Shown: positions 1 to 10,363 of the stretch, in pieces
Layout of the letters: every line of letters begins with the position of its first letter
Numbering within the stretch: the first letter of the stretch is position 1
Position numbers and translations under genes: made by a program
Origin: Planctomycetota bacterium
Lineage (GTDB): Bacteria; Planctomycetota; Planctomycetia; Pirellulales; Pirellulaceae
DNA length: 50,369 nucleotides
Assembly: GCA_029259935.1 (NCBI GenBank)
Contig: JAJDEH010000312.1
Location: forward strand, 1-50,369
Direction of reading: 5' to 3'
The notes under the pieces: generated by a model
What the model was told of the DNA's origin: nothing
The model's input: the letters and a program-made list of their open reading frames with translations, nothing else
The model's database searches: none

Positions 1-2434
1 AGGTGGCCGACGTGACGATCAACCGGTGCAACTTCTTCATGCTCCAGCCGCTCTCACGAAACCAATTGGCCAGCCAATCGAGCAACTCCGGATGCGAAGG
101 CGGCGAGCCTTGCGTGCCGAAGTCGCGCTCCGAGGGGACAATACCACGGCCGAAATAGCGTGCCCAAATGTGATTGACGGCCACCCGCGCGGTCAGCGGA
201 TTGGCCGGATCAACCAGCCACCGAGCCAAATCGAGCCGATCGGGCCGCATGCCGCGTGGCTTCAGAGGATTCAGCGCCGCCGGAGCGTTTGGCTGCACTT
301 CGTAGGACGGCTTTAGGAAATCGCCGCGGATCAAAAAGTGAGTCTTGCGCGGCTCTTTCATGTCGGCCACGACTTGCGCCTTCGTCGTCCGGTAGGGATT
401 GGCTGGCGCACTCTTGCCGTGCTCCATGGCGGTCGAGCGCAGTTGGACTAGTTTCGCGTCCCTCATGCTGTAGTAGTCCAACAAGTCTTGCTGCATCATG
501 TCAGACCGCTTTTCGGCCGGCGTGGCCAATGTCGCGGCGACCACATCCGTCACTCCATGCAACGGCAGCGGCTTCTGGTCGGTGGTCGTGACCGAAATGC
601 GAAAACGGCCCAGGTTGTGGTAGTGCATCAATACGGACGACTGCCACACCGAGATCGTCAATGTCGTGCCTTGTTCGAATCCGATCGGCTGCTTGGTCTG
701 AAACGTGGCGACGTGGTTCTCGCCGAACCGAGGCCCAATCGACCAACCGTCGACCGGGTTGGTGTTCATCGCCCGCTCGACGCCATGGCCGGACTGAGAA
801 AAGTCTGCTTGAGCGGCGGCTAGCATCACATCCTCTGCCTTCGACGCGCCATCGGCGGACGCCGCGCGAACGTCGAACCGAGTCAAGCTGAAGTTGCCCA
901 GCGGGCCTCGTCCCGGACCGCCGCCGGGAAGCCGTTCATCCGCGATGGCCTCGATCCGAATCCCCGAGATGCCGGTCAAGCTGGTTTTGCAGACCAGTTC
1001 ATACACTTCCTGCCGGCCGGGAGCCTTGCCGCTGGCCAAAATCGATCCGTCATCCAACACCGTGAGCGTCGTCCCTTTCTTGGACGAGACCGATTCGGGC
1101 CGGAGGATGGTCCAGACGGGTGTCGTGTCGGGCGAAGATTGCTCCCACTTCCGAAGCGACGCGCTGAGTTCCTCTTTTTCGTATTGGCGAACTGCCGAGA
1201 CGTATTGTTGATGCTCCTTGTCGAACGCCGCCTTGGCCTTTTCGTAGCCAGCAATTTGGTCCGGCAAAGGAGCCCCGATGTCCGGTTCGGTCATCGTGTT
1301 GAAGAAGGCATACAGTTGGTAGTATTCTTTTTGGGTAAGCGGATCGTACTTGTGCGCATGACATTGGCCACACATAACCGTCATCCCCAACCAGACAAAG
1401 CCCAACGTGTTCGTGCGATCGATGGTCCGCTTGACGCGATCCTCTTCCGGGTCGGTGCCGCCTTCGCGGTTGATGAGCGTGTTGCGGTGAAAACCGGTGG
1501 CAACTTTTTGCTCCAGGGTGGCATTCGGCAACAGATCGCCGGCGATTTGCTCGATCGTAAACTGGTCGAACGGTTTGTCGTTATTCAGCGCATTGATCAC
1601 CCAATCGCGCCAACGCCAAGCGTGCGGCCGAGCTTTGTCTTTTTCATAGCCGTCGCTATCGGCATAGCGGCCCAGATCAAGCCAGTGCCGCGCCCACCGC
1701 TCGCCATAGTGCCGTGAATCGAGCAGCTCGTCCACGAGATGTTCGTACCAATCGCCGCGCGAGTCCGTTATCGCCCGATCTAATTGCTGCAGGGACGGTG
1801 GCAGGCCAATCACGTCGAGGTATACCCGACGAATCAGCGTGGCGCGGTCTGCTTCACCAGATGGCTTGACACTTTCTTGGGCCAGCTTCTTGAGAATGAA
1901 CGCATCGATCTCGTTCCGCGCCCAGTTTTTGTTATGCACAGCGGGTGGTTGTGGCTGTCCAATCGGCTTAAACGCCCAATGGTCCGCGCCGAGCAACTTC
2001 GCGTTATCCACACCGTCGGGCCAAACAGCGCCTTGGTCGATCCACGCTCGAATCAACGCAACTTGCTGGTTGGTCAACGGTGTGCCTTCATCCGCCGGCG
2101 GCATTTGCGTGTCTTCATCCAGCCGGGCCACGGCCTGCACGAGTAGACTTTCAGCGCTTTTGCCGAGTACGATAACGCGTCCACTGTCGCCGCCGTCAAG
2201 CGCCGACTGTTTCCCGTCCAATCGCAAGCCGCCTTCCTGCTCTTCAGCGCCGTGACACGAGTAGCATTTGGCTTGGAAGATCGGTTGAATCTGTTTTACG
2301 AAGTCAATTTTCTCGTTCGACGGCGCGGGCAGCTTGCTGGCATCGAGTTCGTCGCCAGCCTTGGCGAAAGCAACCAATGCCAAAGCGGCAACAGCCAATG
2401 GCAGGTAGACTTTGGACAAAGAACGCGGAATCAT
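1..2434 (-). CDS. PSCyt1-DUF1549-DUF1553 (PSD1) secreted cytochrome-like protein, 3' end outside window
   Basis: The reading frame starts at the ATG at 2434 and stays open to the left edge, so the C-terminus is missing. An AGGAG lies about 10 bases before the ATG. The protein opens with a hydrophobic signal peptide, then a PSCyt1 haem motif (CYSCHG) followed by GLRLD and MPPADE. The DUF1549 signature CGQCHAHKYDP is encoded near 1350-1380. The DUF1553 block (LARWLVDPANPLTARVAVN, then FG.GIV, GSPPSHPELLDWLA) is encoded near 50-240. Such proteins are very abundant in Planctomycetes and usually pair with a DUF1501 gene; their biochemical role is unknown, with a proposed link to degradation of complex carbon. 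It is transcribed divergently from the same-family gene at 2998. Family call is firm, function is not known. Confidence 0.9.
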   Translation of the reverse strand, partial: MIPRSLSKVYLPLAVAALALVAFAKAGDELDASKLPAPSNEKIDFVKQIQPIFQAKCYSCHGAEEQEGGLRLDGKQSALDGGDSGRVIVLGKSAESLLVQAVARLDEDTQMPPADEGTPLTNQQVALIRAWIDQGAVWPDGVDNAKLLGADHWAFKPIGQPQPPAVHNKNWARNEIDAFILKKLAQESVKPSGEADRATLIRRVYLDVIGLPPSLQQLDRAITDSRGDWYEHLVDELLDSRHYGERWARHWLDLGRYADSDGYEKDKARPHAWRWRDWVINALNNDKPFDQFTIEQIAGDLLPNATLEQKVATGFHRNTLINREGGTDPEEDRVKRTIDRTNTLGFVWLGMTVMCGQCHAHKYDPLTQKEYYQLYAFFNTMTEPDIGAPLPDQIAGYEKAKAAFDKEHQQYVSAVRQYEKEELSASLRKWEQSSPDTTPVWTILRPESVSSKKGTTLTVLDDGSILASGKAPGRQEVYELVCKTSLTGISGIRIEAIADERLPGGGPGRGPLGNFSLTRFDVRAASADGASKAEDVMLAAAQADFSQSGHGVERAMNTNPVDGWSIGPRFGENHVATFQTKQPIGFEQGTTLTISVWQSSVLMHYHNLGRFRISVTTTDQKPLPLHGVTDVVAATLATPAEKRSDMMQQDLLDYYSMRDAKLVQLRSTAMEHGKSAPANPYRTTKAQVVADMKEPRKTHFLIRGDFLKPSYEVQPNAPAALNPLKPRGMRPDRLDLARWLVDPANPLTARVAVNHIWARYFGRGIVPSERDFGTQGSPPSHPELLDWLANWFRESGWSMKKLHRLIVTSAT

Positions 2435-2565
2435 GGCACCGATCTCCTGGAATGAAAAATGTTGTCGGTGGGCGGGGCGCGGGGCGCGGATTTATCGGTT
2501 GTCAGTGGTGGGAATGTCCGTCGGCGAGCGGTCGGTCCATTACGAACCTCTTGGTGGGTGAATAT

Positions 2566-2926
2566 AGATATCCGGACCTTGACATCCATAATTATAGAGT
2601 GTACCATCTGTGTCAAGCCGGCCCAAGCAAAACCAGCCGCATTCAATCCAACTGGCCGTTCACAAACGGTCGGGATGTTGAGCGGATACGCCCGCGTTGA
2701 GTTGGACGCCCAGTACGAGTTCGCAATCCGTGACCTCATTGGCTTCGAGAACGGGTGCGCCGACGATAGCCCGCATCGGAGTTGATTCCTGCCTGCTGGT
2801 CCGCGGTCTTGGTTGTTGTTCACTACCGACCACGGCGGCTGGTCCAAACTCCATGACCTTCTTAGTAGTTGTGGGTTGAAAAAGAGGCCCTCGGTCGATA
2901 ATCTGGATGTCAAGATCCAGATATCT
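2566..2926. promoter_or_regulatory. Divergent intergenic region with 23-bp inverted repeat and possible promoter
   Basis: The 563 bases between the divergent genes at 2434 and 2998 hold no convincing gene. Bases 2566-2588 and 2904-2926 are inverted copies of each other with 21 of 23 positions identical (core TGGATGTCAAG.TCC.GATA). One copy lies about 130 bases before the left gene and one about 70 before the right gene, each in the same orientation relative to its gene. On the minus strand TTGACA (2616-2611) and TATAAT (2596-2591) occur upstream of the left gene, but only 14 bases apart, which is short for a sigma70 promoter. A shared regulator site, or upstream DNA duplicated with the gene, would both explain this. 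Confidence 0.5.
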
Positions 2927-2997
2927 AATTACAATCCGCCCCTCGTCAATAGGAAAACTTACCCGTGCGGTGCGCGGGCCCCTCGGAGTTAACAGCC

Positions 2998-5900
2998 ATG
3001 AATCGCTACACACGACGGTTGATGAAGGCCAGCGTTGTTCCGTTCTTCTTAGTTGTACCACTCTTCTTGTTGGTGACTTCCTTGGTCCGCGGCGAGGATG
3101 CCGAAGTGGACTTTGGCCGACAGATTCGACCGCTCTTGGCCGAAAAGTGTTTTCAATGCCATGGCCTCGACGAAGAGCATCGCGAGACCGATTTGCGCAT
3201 GGATACGAAGGGCGGCCTGTTCGCGCCGCTGGACTCCGGCGGCGTTGCCGTGGTAGCGGGGAATTTGGCGAAAAGCGTCTTGTATCAGCGACTGGTTACC
3301 GAAGACGAAGACGAACGGATGCCGCCGGCCGACGCGAAAAAGCAATTGTCGCCAGATGAAATCGCCCTGATCAAGCGGTGGATCGAGACGGGCGCCACAT
3401 GGCAACAACACTGGTCGCTCGATGCGCCCGCGCGCCCCGCGCTACCCAAGGTTGGCGACTCGAAGTGGCCGCGAAACGAGATCGACCACTTTGTTCTCGC
3501 TCGGCTGGAAAGGGAAGGCCTCAAGCCGTCCGTCGAAGCGGACAAGATCGCGTTGCTCCGCCGAGTGACGTTTGACCTAACAGGCTTGCCGCCGACAACC
3601 AGCGAAATTGATAAGTTCCTGGCCAATGAATCGGACCACGCGTATGAAGAAGTTGTCGATCGGTTGCTCAAGTCGCCCCGTCATGGCGAACACATGGCCC
3701 GTTACTGGCTCGACGCCGCTCGTTATGGCGATACGCACGGGCTGCACCTCGACAACTTTCGTCTGATGTGGCCCTACCGCGATTGGGTCATCAAAGCGTT
3801 CAACTCAAACATGCCGTTCGATCAGTTCACGATCGAGCAACTCGCCGGCGACTTGCTGCCGGATGCCACCCTCGACCAGAAGATTGCCACAGGATTCAAT
3901 CGCTGCAATGTTACGACGAGCGAAGGCGGCGTGATCCCCGAAGAGTATTACGTGCATTACACCGTCGACCGCGTGGCAACGACGTCCACCGTGTGGATGG
4001 GCATCTCGATGGGCTGCGTGGTTTGTCACGAACACAAATTCGACCCGTTCGAGATGAAGGATTTTTATCAACTGTTTGCTTTCTTCAACAGTCTCGACGG
4101 CCCGGTAATGGACGGCAATCGCCAAAACACGGCACCAGTGGTCCAGGTCGCCACCGAATCGCAAAAGGCGGAACTCGTAAATCTGGGCCGGCGTATTGGT
4201 GAGTTGACCAAGGCAATGACGTCACCGATTGCCGGCGTGGATCAAGCCCAAGCGGACTGGGAAAAGCGTCTGCGGGAGAGTGTCGGAAGCGAACTCAAGT
4301 GGCTCACCCTTTCGCCGGAGAAGTTCACGTCCAGCGGCGGCGCGACATTGACCAAGCTAGAGGATAACTCGATCCTCGCGGCAGGCAAAAACCCGGCCAA
4401 AGAGGTTTATGAAGTCGTTGCCGAGGTTGAAGCCAATCGTCTGACCGCGATTCGGCTGGAAGGGCTCATGCATCCTTCACTCACCGTCAGCGGCGCGGGC
4501 CGCAGCAACAATAGCAACGTGGTGCTGTCTGAATTCGAAGCCGAAGTCGCATCGAAAACCGAACCCGACAAATGGGAGCGAATCAAACTTGCTCGCGCAT
4601 GGGCGGATCACGAGCAAACAAACGGCGACTTCAAGATCGCCAACGCCATCGACGGCAAACCGGGGACTGGGTGGGCGATTGCCGGCCACGAACGCAAGGA
4701 AGATCGCACCGCCATCTTTGTCGCCGAATCGCCTTTTGGTCGTGAAGGCGGCATGTCATTGCGAATCCGCTTGCGACACGAGTCGATTTACGCCCAACAC
4801 CAGTTCGGCCGGTTTCGCTTTTCGGTCACGTCCGCCGCAAGCATTCCCAACGTCAGTGTTGACTCGGCGCCCGCCGAAATCGCCAAACTGATCCGCATCG
4901 ATCCATCGAAACGTAGCGCCGCGCAGCAGCAAAAGATTCGCGACCACTTTCGCAACAAAGTTTCAAACGACGCGGCGCTGAAGCAAACTCGCGATGAACT
5001 GGAGTCGCTGAACAAACGCAAGACGGAACTCGACAAATCGCTGCCGACAACACTGGTCTGGAGGGAATTGGCCGAGCCCAAACCGGCGTTCATCCTGACC
5101 CGCGGCGCATACGATAAGAAGGGTGAACCCGTCACGCGCAACACACCCGCCGCGCTGCCGCCACTCGGTCCAATGAAAGAGGGCGAAGTTCCCACGCGGT
5201 TGCATCTCGCTCGATGGCTGGTCTCGCCAGAGCATCCGCTCACCAGCCGTGTCACGGTGAATCGATCTTGGCAACAGTATTTCGGCGTGGGGATCGTCGA
5301 GACAGCCGAGGACTTTGGCTCGCAAGGTTCACCGCCGTCTCATCCGCGGCTCTTGGATTGGCTGGCCGTGGACTTTCGCGAAAGCGGTTGGGATGTCCGA
5401 CGATTGCAGAAGCTGATTGTCATGTCAGCCACTTATCGCCAATCATCGCGAATCTCGGCGGACATCGCCCTGAAAGATCCGCAAAACCGGCTTTTTTCGC
5501 GAGGCTCTCGGTTTCGCATGGATGCCGAGATGATCCGCGATAATGCGCTCGCGACAAGCGGAATGCTGATCGACAAGATTGGCGGGCCGAGTGTCAAGCC
5601 GTATCAACCGACGGGGATTTGGTTCGCGGTCGGCTATACCGACAGTAATACTGCGCGGTTCAAACGCGATGCGGGCGAGGCACTGTATCGGCGCAGCATG
5701 TACACGTTTTGGAAACGCACCGCGCCACCGCCCACGATGTCAACGCTCGACGCCCCGTCCCGCGAAACCTGCACGGTCCGGCGTTCGCGTACCAACACAC
5801 CGCTGGCGGCGTTGGCCCTGATGAACGACGAGCAATTCGTGGAAGCATCGCGTGGCCTCGCTCAGCGCATCATGCTTGAAGGCGGAAAGTCCACTGAAGA

Positions 5901-6144
5901 ACGAGCCGCCTTTGCGTTTCGACTCGCGACTTCCCGCATGCCCCGCGACGCTGAATTGGCGGTCCTGATCGACGTCTACCAGACCTGCCTCAAACGATTT
6001 ACCGCGGACAAAGAAGCCGCGACGAAACTCATTGCCGTTGGCGAATCCAAACCGAACGAGACGCTCGACGCAAGCCAATTGGCCGCCTGGACGATGGTCG
6101 CCAACATGGTCTTGAATCTGGATGAAACGATTACCAAAGGATAA
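2998..6144 (+). CDS. PSCyt1-DUF1549-DUF1553 (PSD1) secreted cytochrome-like protein
   Basis: A 1048-residue protein. The ATG at 2998 is preferred over an in-frame ATG at 2965 because GGAG at 2985-2988 is correctly spaced and the signal peptide ([10 protein letters not shown], then a hydrophobic stretch to about residue 30) begins there. The PSCyt1 haem motif CFQCHG is at residues 51-56, followed by [13 protein letters not shown]1549 spans about 155-350 and ends with [20 protein letters not shown]. The middle part (about 440-650) looks like a discoidin/carbohydrate-binding type beta domain. DUF1553 runs from about 724 to the end ([19 protein letters not shown]). It is followed after 4 bases by the DUF1501 gene, the usual partner. 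Family is certain; the role is unknown beyond a likely redox or polymer-degradation link. Confidence 0.95.
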   Translation: MNRYTRRLMKASVVPFFLVVPLFLLVTSLVRGEDAEVDFGRQIRPLLAEKCFQCHGLDEEHRETDLRMDTKGGLFAPLDSGGVAVVAGNLAKSVLYQRLVTEDEDERMPPADAKKQLSPDEIALIKRWIETGATWQQHWSLDAPARPALPKVGDSKWPRNEIDHFVLARLEREGLKPSVEADKIALLRRVTFDLTGLPPTTSEIDKFLANESDHAYEEVVDRLLKSPRHGEHMARYWLDAARYGDTHGLHLDNFRLMWPYRDWVIKAFNSNMPFDQFTIEQLAGDLLPDATLDQKIATGFNRCNVTTSEGGVIPEEYYVHYTVDRVATTSTVWMGISMGCVVCHEHKFDPFEMKDFYQLFAFFNSLDGPVMDGNRQNTAPVVQVATESQKAELVNLGRRIGELTKAMTSPIAGVDQAQADWEKRLRESVGSELKWLTLSPEKFTSSGGATLTKLEDNSILAAGKNPAKEVYEVVAEVEANRLTAIRLEGLMHPSLTVSGAGRSNNSNVVLSEFEAEVASKTEPDKWERIKLARAWADHEQTNGDFKIANAIDGKPGTGWAIAGHERKEDRTAIFVAESPFGREGGMSLRIRLRHESIYAQHQFGRFRFSVTSAASIPNVSVDSAPAEIAKLIRIDPSKRSAAQQQKIRDHFRNKVSNDAALKQTRDELESLNKRKTELDKSLPTTLVWRELAEPKPAFILTRGAYDKKGEPVTRNTPAALPPLGPMKEGEVPTRLHLARWLVSPEHPLTSRVTVNRSWQQYFGVGIVETAEDFGSQGSPPSHPRLLDWLAVDFRESGWDVRRLQKLIVMSATYRQSSRISADIALKDPQNRLFSRGSRFRMDAEMIRDNALATSGMLIDKIGGPSVKPYQPTGIWFAVGYTDSNTARFKRDAGEALYRRSMYTFWKRTAPPPTMSTLDAPSRETCTVRRSRTNTPLAALALMNDEQFVEASRGLAQRIMLEGGKSTEERAAFAFRLATSRMPRDAELAVLIDVYQTCLKRFTADKEAATKLIAVGESKPNETLDASQLAAWTMVANMVLNLDETITKG

Positions 6145-6148
6145 GACA

Positions 6149-7615
6149 ATGGACCCCCGCGCCGAAAGACTTCTGCAACTTACTCGCCGCCAACTCTTGG
6201 GCCGTGGAGTGAATGCGGCCGGCACCGCGGCATTGGCAACGGTCATGGGCGATCGCGCGCTGGCCGCGGCAAAGCAGCCACCCAAACCTACTGGTGGATT
6301 GCCCGACATTCCCCACCACGCGCCGACCGCCAAACGGTTCATCTATCTGTTCATGAGCGGCGGTCCGGCCCAACACGACCTTTACGATTACAAACCGGAA
6401 CTCACCAAGCTGTTTGATAAGGATCTGCCCGATTCCGTGCGAATGGGGCAACGTATCACGACGATGACTTCCGGCCAAAAACGGTTTCCGCTGGCCCCGT
6501 CCATGTTCAAGTTCAAACAATACGGCGAGTCGGGGGCTTGGGTCAGCGAACTGTTACCGCACACAACCAAAGTTATTGATGATCTGGCGTTCATGCGTTC
6601 GGTTTCCACCAATGCCATCAACCATGATCCCGCGATGACCTACATCCAAACCGGGCGTGAACTTCCTGGTTGGCCCAGTCTGGGATCGTGGCTGGCTTAC
6701 GGTTTGGGAATCGCCAACGAGAACCTTCCCAACTACGTCGTCATGACGCCCACTTGGACGGGACGGAAGAGTGCACAAGCTCTCTTTTCCCGACTGTGGG
6801 GCACCGGCTTTTTACCATCGAAGCTGCAGGGCGTCGCCTTGCGGGCGAAGGGTGATCCCGTGCTGTTCCTGTCGGACCCGCCCGGCGTCGATCAAGCCAC
6901 GCGACGCAAGATGCTCGACGGCTTGGGCAAGCTGAATGAACTGCAATTCCAGCAAGTCGGCGATCCAGAAACGAATGCCCGCATGGCCCAATACGAAATG
7001 GCGTTTCGAATGCAAACATCGGTGCCCGCGCTGACCGATTTTTCTCAAGAATCGAAAAACGTGCTGGACATGTACGGCCCCGACGTCAACAAGCCAGGCA
7101 CGTTTGCTGCCAGTTGTTTGCTGGCGCGACGGCTGGCCGAACGCGACGTGCAGTGCATTCAGATTTTCCATCGTGGCTGGGACCAGCATAACAACCTGCC
7201 TCGCGACATCCGCAATCAATGCCGCGACATCGACCAGGCGACGCGGGCGCTGATCGAGGATCTCAAGCAACGCGACATGCTCAAGGACACGCTGATCGTG
7301 TGGGGCGGCGAGTTTGGCCGCACGGCCTATTGCCAAGGCAAGCTGGCCCGCGACAACTACGGCCGCGACCATCATCCGCGCTGCTTCACGATGTGGATGG
7401 CGGGCGGCGGCATCCAAGGCGGCCGGTCCATCGGGAGGACCGACGACTTCAGCTACAACATCGTCGAGGATCCGGTCAAGATCGTCGACATCAATAACAC
7501 GATCCTGCACTGCCTGGGAATCGACAACAACCGTTTGTCCGTCAAATTCCAAGGCCTTGATGCTCGCGTGACCGGCGTCGAGCAATATCGCCTTTTGAAG
7601 GAACTGTTGAGTTAA
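6149..7615 (+). CDS. DUF1501 domain protein with Tat-type signal
   Basis: A 488-residue protein from the ATG at 6149. An earlier in-frame ATG at 6122 lies inside the preceding gene and is less likely; AAGGA at the end of that gene serves as ribosome site, suggesting translational coupling. The N-terminus carries a twin-arginine-like signal (TRRQLLGRG, then an alanine-rich hydrophobic part). [20 protein letters not shown] and later [12 protein letters not shown] are hallmarks of DUF1501, a family related to sulfatase/alkaline-phosphatase folds. DUF1501 genes nearly always follow PSCyt1-DUF1549-DUF1553 genes in planctomycetes, as here, so the two products probably act together outside the cytoplasm. 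Substrate unknown. Confidence 0.93.
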   Translation: MDPRAERLLQLTRRQLLGRGVNAAGTAALATVMGDRALAAAKQPPKPTGGLPDIPHHAPTAKRFIYLFMSGGPAQHDLYDYKPELTKLFDKDLPDSVRMGQRITTMTSGQKRFPLAPSMFKFKQYGESGAWVSELLPHTTKVIDDLAFMRSVSTNAINHDPAMTYIQTGRELPGWPSLGSWLAYGLGIANENLPNYVVMTPTWTGRKSAQALFSRLWGTGFLPSKLQGVALRAKGDPVLFLSDPPGVDQATRRKMLDGLGKLNELQFQQVGDPETNARMAQYEMAFRMQTSVPALTDFSQESKNVLDMYGPDVNKPGTFAASCLLARRLAERDVQCIQIFHRGWDQHNNLPRDIRNQCRDIDQATRALIEDLKQRDMLKDTLIVWGGEFGRTAYCQGKLARDNYGRDHHPRCFTMWMAGGGIQGGRSIGRTDDFSYNIVEDPVKIVDINNTILHCLGIDNNRLSVKFQGLDARVTGVEQYRLLKELLS

Positions 7616-7979
7616 TAAGGAGTGAAAGGTGGCTGCGTTTATTTCGTTGATCACTGACGGCGCATGGCGAAGAAGATATTCGTCATTCGGTGGAGCGTGC
7701 CAACGCGTTTTGCGAAATGGCGACGCAGCATGGCGCGACCGTCAAGGAACAGGGGGATGTCAGCCCTCGCCAGCCCTTGGGACCGGGCGGGCTGAATGAT
7801 CGTCTCCGAAATTAGCTTTCCATTCGTCTCCTGAAGCGTCAGCAGAGTAGATTTTAATCCATTCGCGCACAAGAAGGGCGGACTAGCCACACGACTAGCC
7901 CGCCCGGTTCTCGATTGACAACACGAGGGAGCGGCTCGTGTCGACAACATCCAGAAAAGGTGGGGATGCTGAGTTGCCC
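7616..7979. other. Gap between convergent genes
   Basis: About 360 bases separate the convergent genes ending at 7615 and 7980. A 99-codon minus-strand frame (7651-7950) lacks a ribosome site and recognisable features, so I do not call it. The only clear structure is the hairpin at 7876-7905. Confidence 0.5.
7876..7905. terminator. Hairpin, possible bidirectional terminator
   Basis: Arms 7876-7886 (GGGCGGACTAG) and 7895-7905 (CTAGCCCGCCC) pair with one mismatch around an 8-base loop. It lies between convergent genes, where a shared terminator is expected. No clear T-run follows on either side. Confidence 0.45.
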
Positions 7980-9062
7980 CTAAAACAGCGTGGTCTTCAA
8001 CGTCATCACGATCTTCCGCGACTGCTGGACGTTCACCGACATCTCTTTTGCAGCAACACCTGGTCCCTGTGCTCGCACCACGTATTGGCCAGGTTTCAGC
8101 GAGATATGGGCGATGCCATGGTTAAGTGCATAAACGCCCACTTGCCGCCCAGATTTCAGCAGCGTCACCTGGCCAGTTCCTAGAGGAAACGTGCGGCCAC
8201 GGTTGGTATACACGACTTTGACGGACAGCGCAATCGCTTGAGGTCCGAGTTGTCTGGCAGGCCGATCCGCCGAATGATCCAACTTAATCGGTTGAAAGTC
8301 GCTTACATCCCGAGACGGAAGCTGCAGCAGTCTCTGCTCGGTACGCGTTTTCAAGTTCACCAATCGAACCTCGCCATCCGGAGTGACATAGGCCAGAGTC
8401 CCATTGTCAAAAGCTTTCGCCAGAACTTTGATATTGAATTGGGTTCGGTACGCTGGGGTGGTCTGAGAAGTTCGTTCGTTCAATCCATAAATCGTGTCGT
8501 TGCTCGATACAAAGATGCCATGCCTGCTGACGACAAACTGTCCCCACCAGTCGTTGTTTACCTGGCTCTGGCTGACCCGCGAAACGAGAGACATTCCACC
8601 CGTTTGCATGTTAAAGGAATAGATTGCTCCATCGGACAGGCCTTCGTTGTCCACGGGCGTCTTGAAGAGGCTAAAAAGGATGCGGTTGCGATCAGGGCTA
8701 TAACGGACTCGCCGGATCACGCCTTGCCGGCTGGCTGGGATGTGCAACGCCAATTTCTCCGTGTTGTCCCGTAACACGTAAATCATGTTGTCCAAGCCAC
8801 TGCAGAAGTAAATTCCGCCCGGAGCTTGAGTAAAGCTGACCAACCTGGGAATGGGACGGATTTTCGCAGGTTGCGGCGAGGCGGGTCGACGGTACAACAG
8901 CTTGGCGGATGGCGATGTGCGGACCGCCACCTTCAATTCGCCTGGCCAAGGGCCGTATTCCGCAAACGCCGGATGCGCCAGCGCCGGTTTACAAGCAAAC
9001 GTCAGAAGCAGCCCGCAAGTTGTCAGAATGAGCAGTTTGGTCATTTTCGCGGCTGTGAACAT
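7980..9062 (-). CDS. Secreted protein of unknown function with propeller-like repeats and C-terminal Ig-like domain
   Basis: A 360-residue protein. The ATG at 9062 is preceded by AGGAAAGGG at good spacing; a second ATG six codons later is also possible. A signal peptide covers about residues 7-29 (LLILTTCGLLLTFACKPALA). The central part (about 70-270) has repeated short strands such as VRRVRYSPDRNRILFSLF and GTLAYVTPDGEVRLVNLKTR, typical of a beta-propeller. The last 80 residues (KVVYTNRGRTFPLGTGQVTL, then LKPGQYVVRAQGPG) look like a carboxypeptidase-regulatory or Ig-like fold. I recognise no enzyme motif. The gene stands alone, divergent from the gene at 9352. Likely an extracytoplasmic binding protein; function unknown. 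Confidence 0.75.
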   Translation of the reverse strand: MFTAAKMTKLLILTTCGLLLTFACKPALAHPAFAEYGPWPGELKVAVRTSPSAKLLYRRPASPQPAKIRPIPRLVSFTQAPGGIYFCSGLDNMIYVLRDNTEKLALHIPASRQGVIRRVRYSPDRNRILFSLFKTPVDNEGLSDGAIYSFNMQTGGMSLVSRVSQSQVNNDWWGQFVVSRHGIFVSSNDTIYGLNERTSQTTPAYRTQFNIKVLAKAFDNGTLAYVTPDGEVRLVNLKTRTEQRLLQLPSRDVSDFQPIKLDHSADRPARQLGPQAIALSVKVVYTNRGRTFPLGTGQVTLLKSGRQVGVYALNHGIAHISLKPGQYVVRAQGPGVAAKEMSVNVQQSRKIVMTLKTTLF

Positions 9063-9351
9063 GATCGGACCCTTTCCTGGTGGTGTGAGATTGACTTGCC
9101 ATAGGGATTACATTCCAAGCCGTTAAGGCAGTCCGACACACAATCGAGAGAATTACATGAAAATAAGGAGTCGTCAGCATGCGCGGACGCTAGTTACCCC
9201 GACGAAAACATTTGGCGATCGTTGTCGGCCAATGGGTGGAAATTGGGATTGAGTGGTAGTCGCTGAACAGTTCAGCGGGACTTGTGCAGTTTTCAGGTTG
9301 TTCGTTAACAACTCTGCATGTTTTCATTACTCAAGATCCGAGGAAACTCCG

Positions 9352-10155
9352 ATGAAATCTCAATGCATCAAAACAACATTGACCGCTCTGTTGGCGCTGA
9401 CTGGAATGGTCGGCATTGGAAATGCTTCCGCTTACGCGGCGTCGATTTCCGGTTCGTGGAGTTCCAATCTGGGCCAAGCTCGGTTTCAACAGAGTGGCAG
9501 CGACGTTCGTGGCACGTTGCAGCTTAGAAATGGGACTAACGCCAGCATTAAGGGACGGGTTCAAAACGGCAGTCGGTTCACTTTTAGTTGGGGCGTTGGC
9601 GGAACGAAAATGGGTGACGGAAGTTTGCGTTTTCGTAATGGCTCTTGGTCGGGATCGATTCGCAGCCGATCGCGCAATGCACCGGTCAGCCTGACTCTGC
9701 AACCGCGCTTTGCGACTACCGATCCCTTGGGCGGCGCGGGAGACGGCACCGGAGGCTTCGACCCGTTGGCCGGCGCGGACGGTGAAGTGGGCGGAGGATC
9801 TTCCGGTCAAGACGATTTCTCGAATCCACCAGGGAGTTCTGGCACGAACTTCGATGACAACCCTGGGGACCTTGGGAACGGCGGCCAGGACGACTTCGGT
9901 GACAACGACGATGAAGACTTCCGTGACTTCGATGACAACGACGATGATAATTTCCGCGACTTTGACGAAGATCGGCGCGGATCGGGGAGCGATGATCGCC
10001 GTGATCGCGACAGAAACCGGCGTTGCAGTGACCGTTTTCGCGATCGGTGCCCGAATGATTACCCGCGCGTTCGACACCCGCAAATCCCAAGTCATCCTTG
10101 GAATGAACACGGCCGATGGTCCCACTATCATCATGGAGGACACTTCGGCTATTGA
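9352..10155 (+). CDS. Secreted protein with acidic, Asp-rich low-complexity C-terminal half
   Basis: A 267-residue protein. The ATG at 9352 is chosen because GAGGAAA precedes it and a normal signal peptide follows (MKSQCIKTTLTALLALTGMV, cleaved after AYAA). Residues about 32-120 form a small beta-rich domain with repeated SGSWSS, GRVQNGSRFTFSWG, FRNGSWSGSIRSRS elements. Residues about 125-245 are low complexity: Gly-rich, then strongly acidic with a duplicated unit around DFRDFDDNDDD and NFRDFDEDRR, switching to Arg/Asp and ending in a His-rich tail (WSHYHHGGHFGY). The acidic stretch could bind calcium or other cations; that is inference. A hairpin terminator follows at 10249. No family recognised. 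Confidence 0.8.
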   Translation: MKSQCIKTTLTALLALTGMVGIGNASAYAASISGSWSSNLGQARFQQSGSDVRGTLQLRNGTNASIKGRVQNGSRFTFSWGVGGTKMGDGSLRFRNGSWSGSIRSRSRNAPVSLTLQPRFATTDPLGGAGDGTGGFDPLAGADGEVGGGSSGQDDFSNPPGSSGTNFDDNPGDLGNGGQDDFGDNDDEDFRDFDDNDDDNFRDFDEDRRGSGSDDRRDRDRNRRCSDRFRDRCPNDYPRVRHPQIPSHPWNEHGRWSHYHHGGHFGY

Positions 10156-10248
10156 AATCGTTACGTCGTAATGCTTCCTTGAGGGCGTGGGTCGGTCTCG
10201 GTGATCGGGTCACGTATGTGTCTTGTGCAACGGCGTTCAGCGCGATCA

Positions 10249-10280
10249 GAAGCCCGGCTTTTTCCAAAAAGCCGGGCTTC
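10249..10280 (+). terminator. Strong hairpin terminator
   Basis: A perfect 15-bp stem (10249-10263 with 10266-10280, core GAAGCCCGGC) closes a 2-base loop; the stem contains five T and five A around the loop, so it could work in both directions. It lies about 95 bases after the stop of the Asp-rich protein gene. Confidence 0.75.
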
Positions 10281-10363
10281 TAGCAAAAATGTTTCGCTTT
10301 GGCTGTCGGATTTACGTCGCTGACGCGGCACACGTCCACCTTCGGCGTGTGCGGCAACTTTTT

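Noticed and set aside
26..2455. Several plus-strand frames in the first 2.4 kb
   Set aside because: They are antisense to a PSCyt1-DUF1549-DUF1553 gene whose minus-strand frame is open to the window edge and carries all family motifs.
7651..7950. 99-codon minus-strand frame between convergent genes
   Set aside because: No ribosome site, Arg/Ser-rich shadow-like composition, and it contains the hairpin at 7876-7905.
9331..10143. 270-codon minus-strand frame opposite the Asp-rich protein
   Set aside because: Acidic repeats on the plus strand create an Ile/Val-rich open frame on the other strand; the plus gene has signal peptide and ribosome site.
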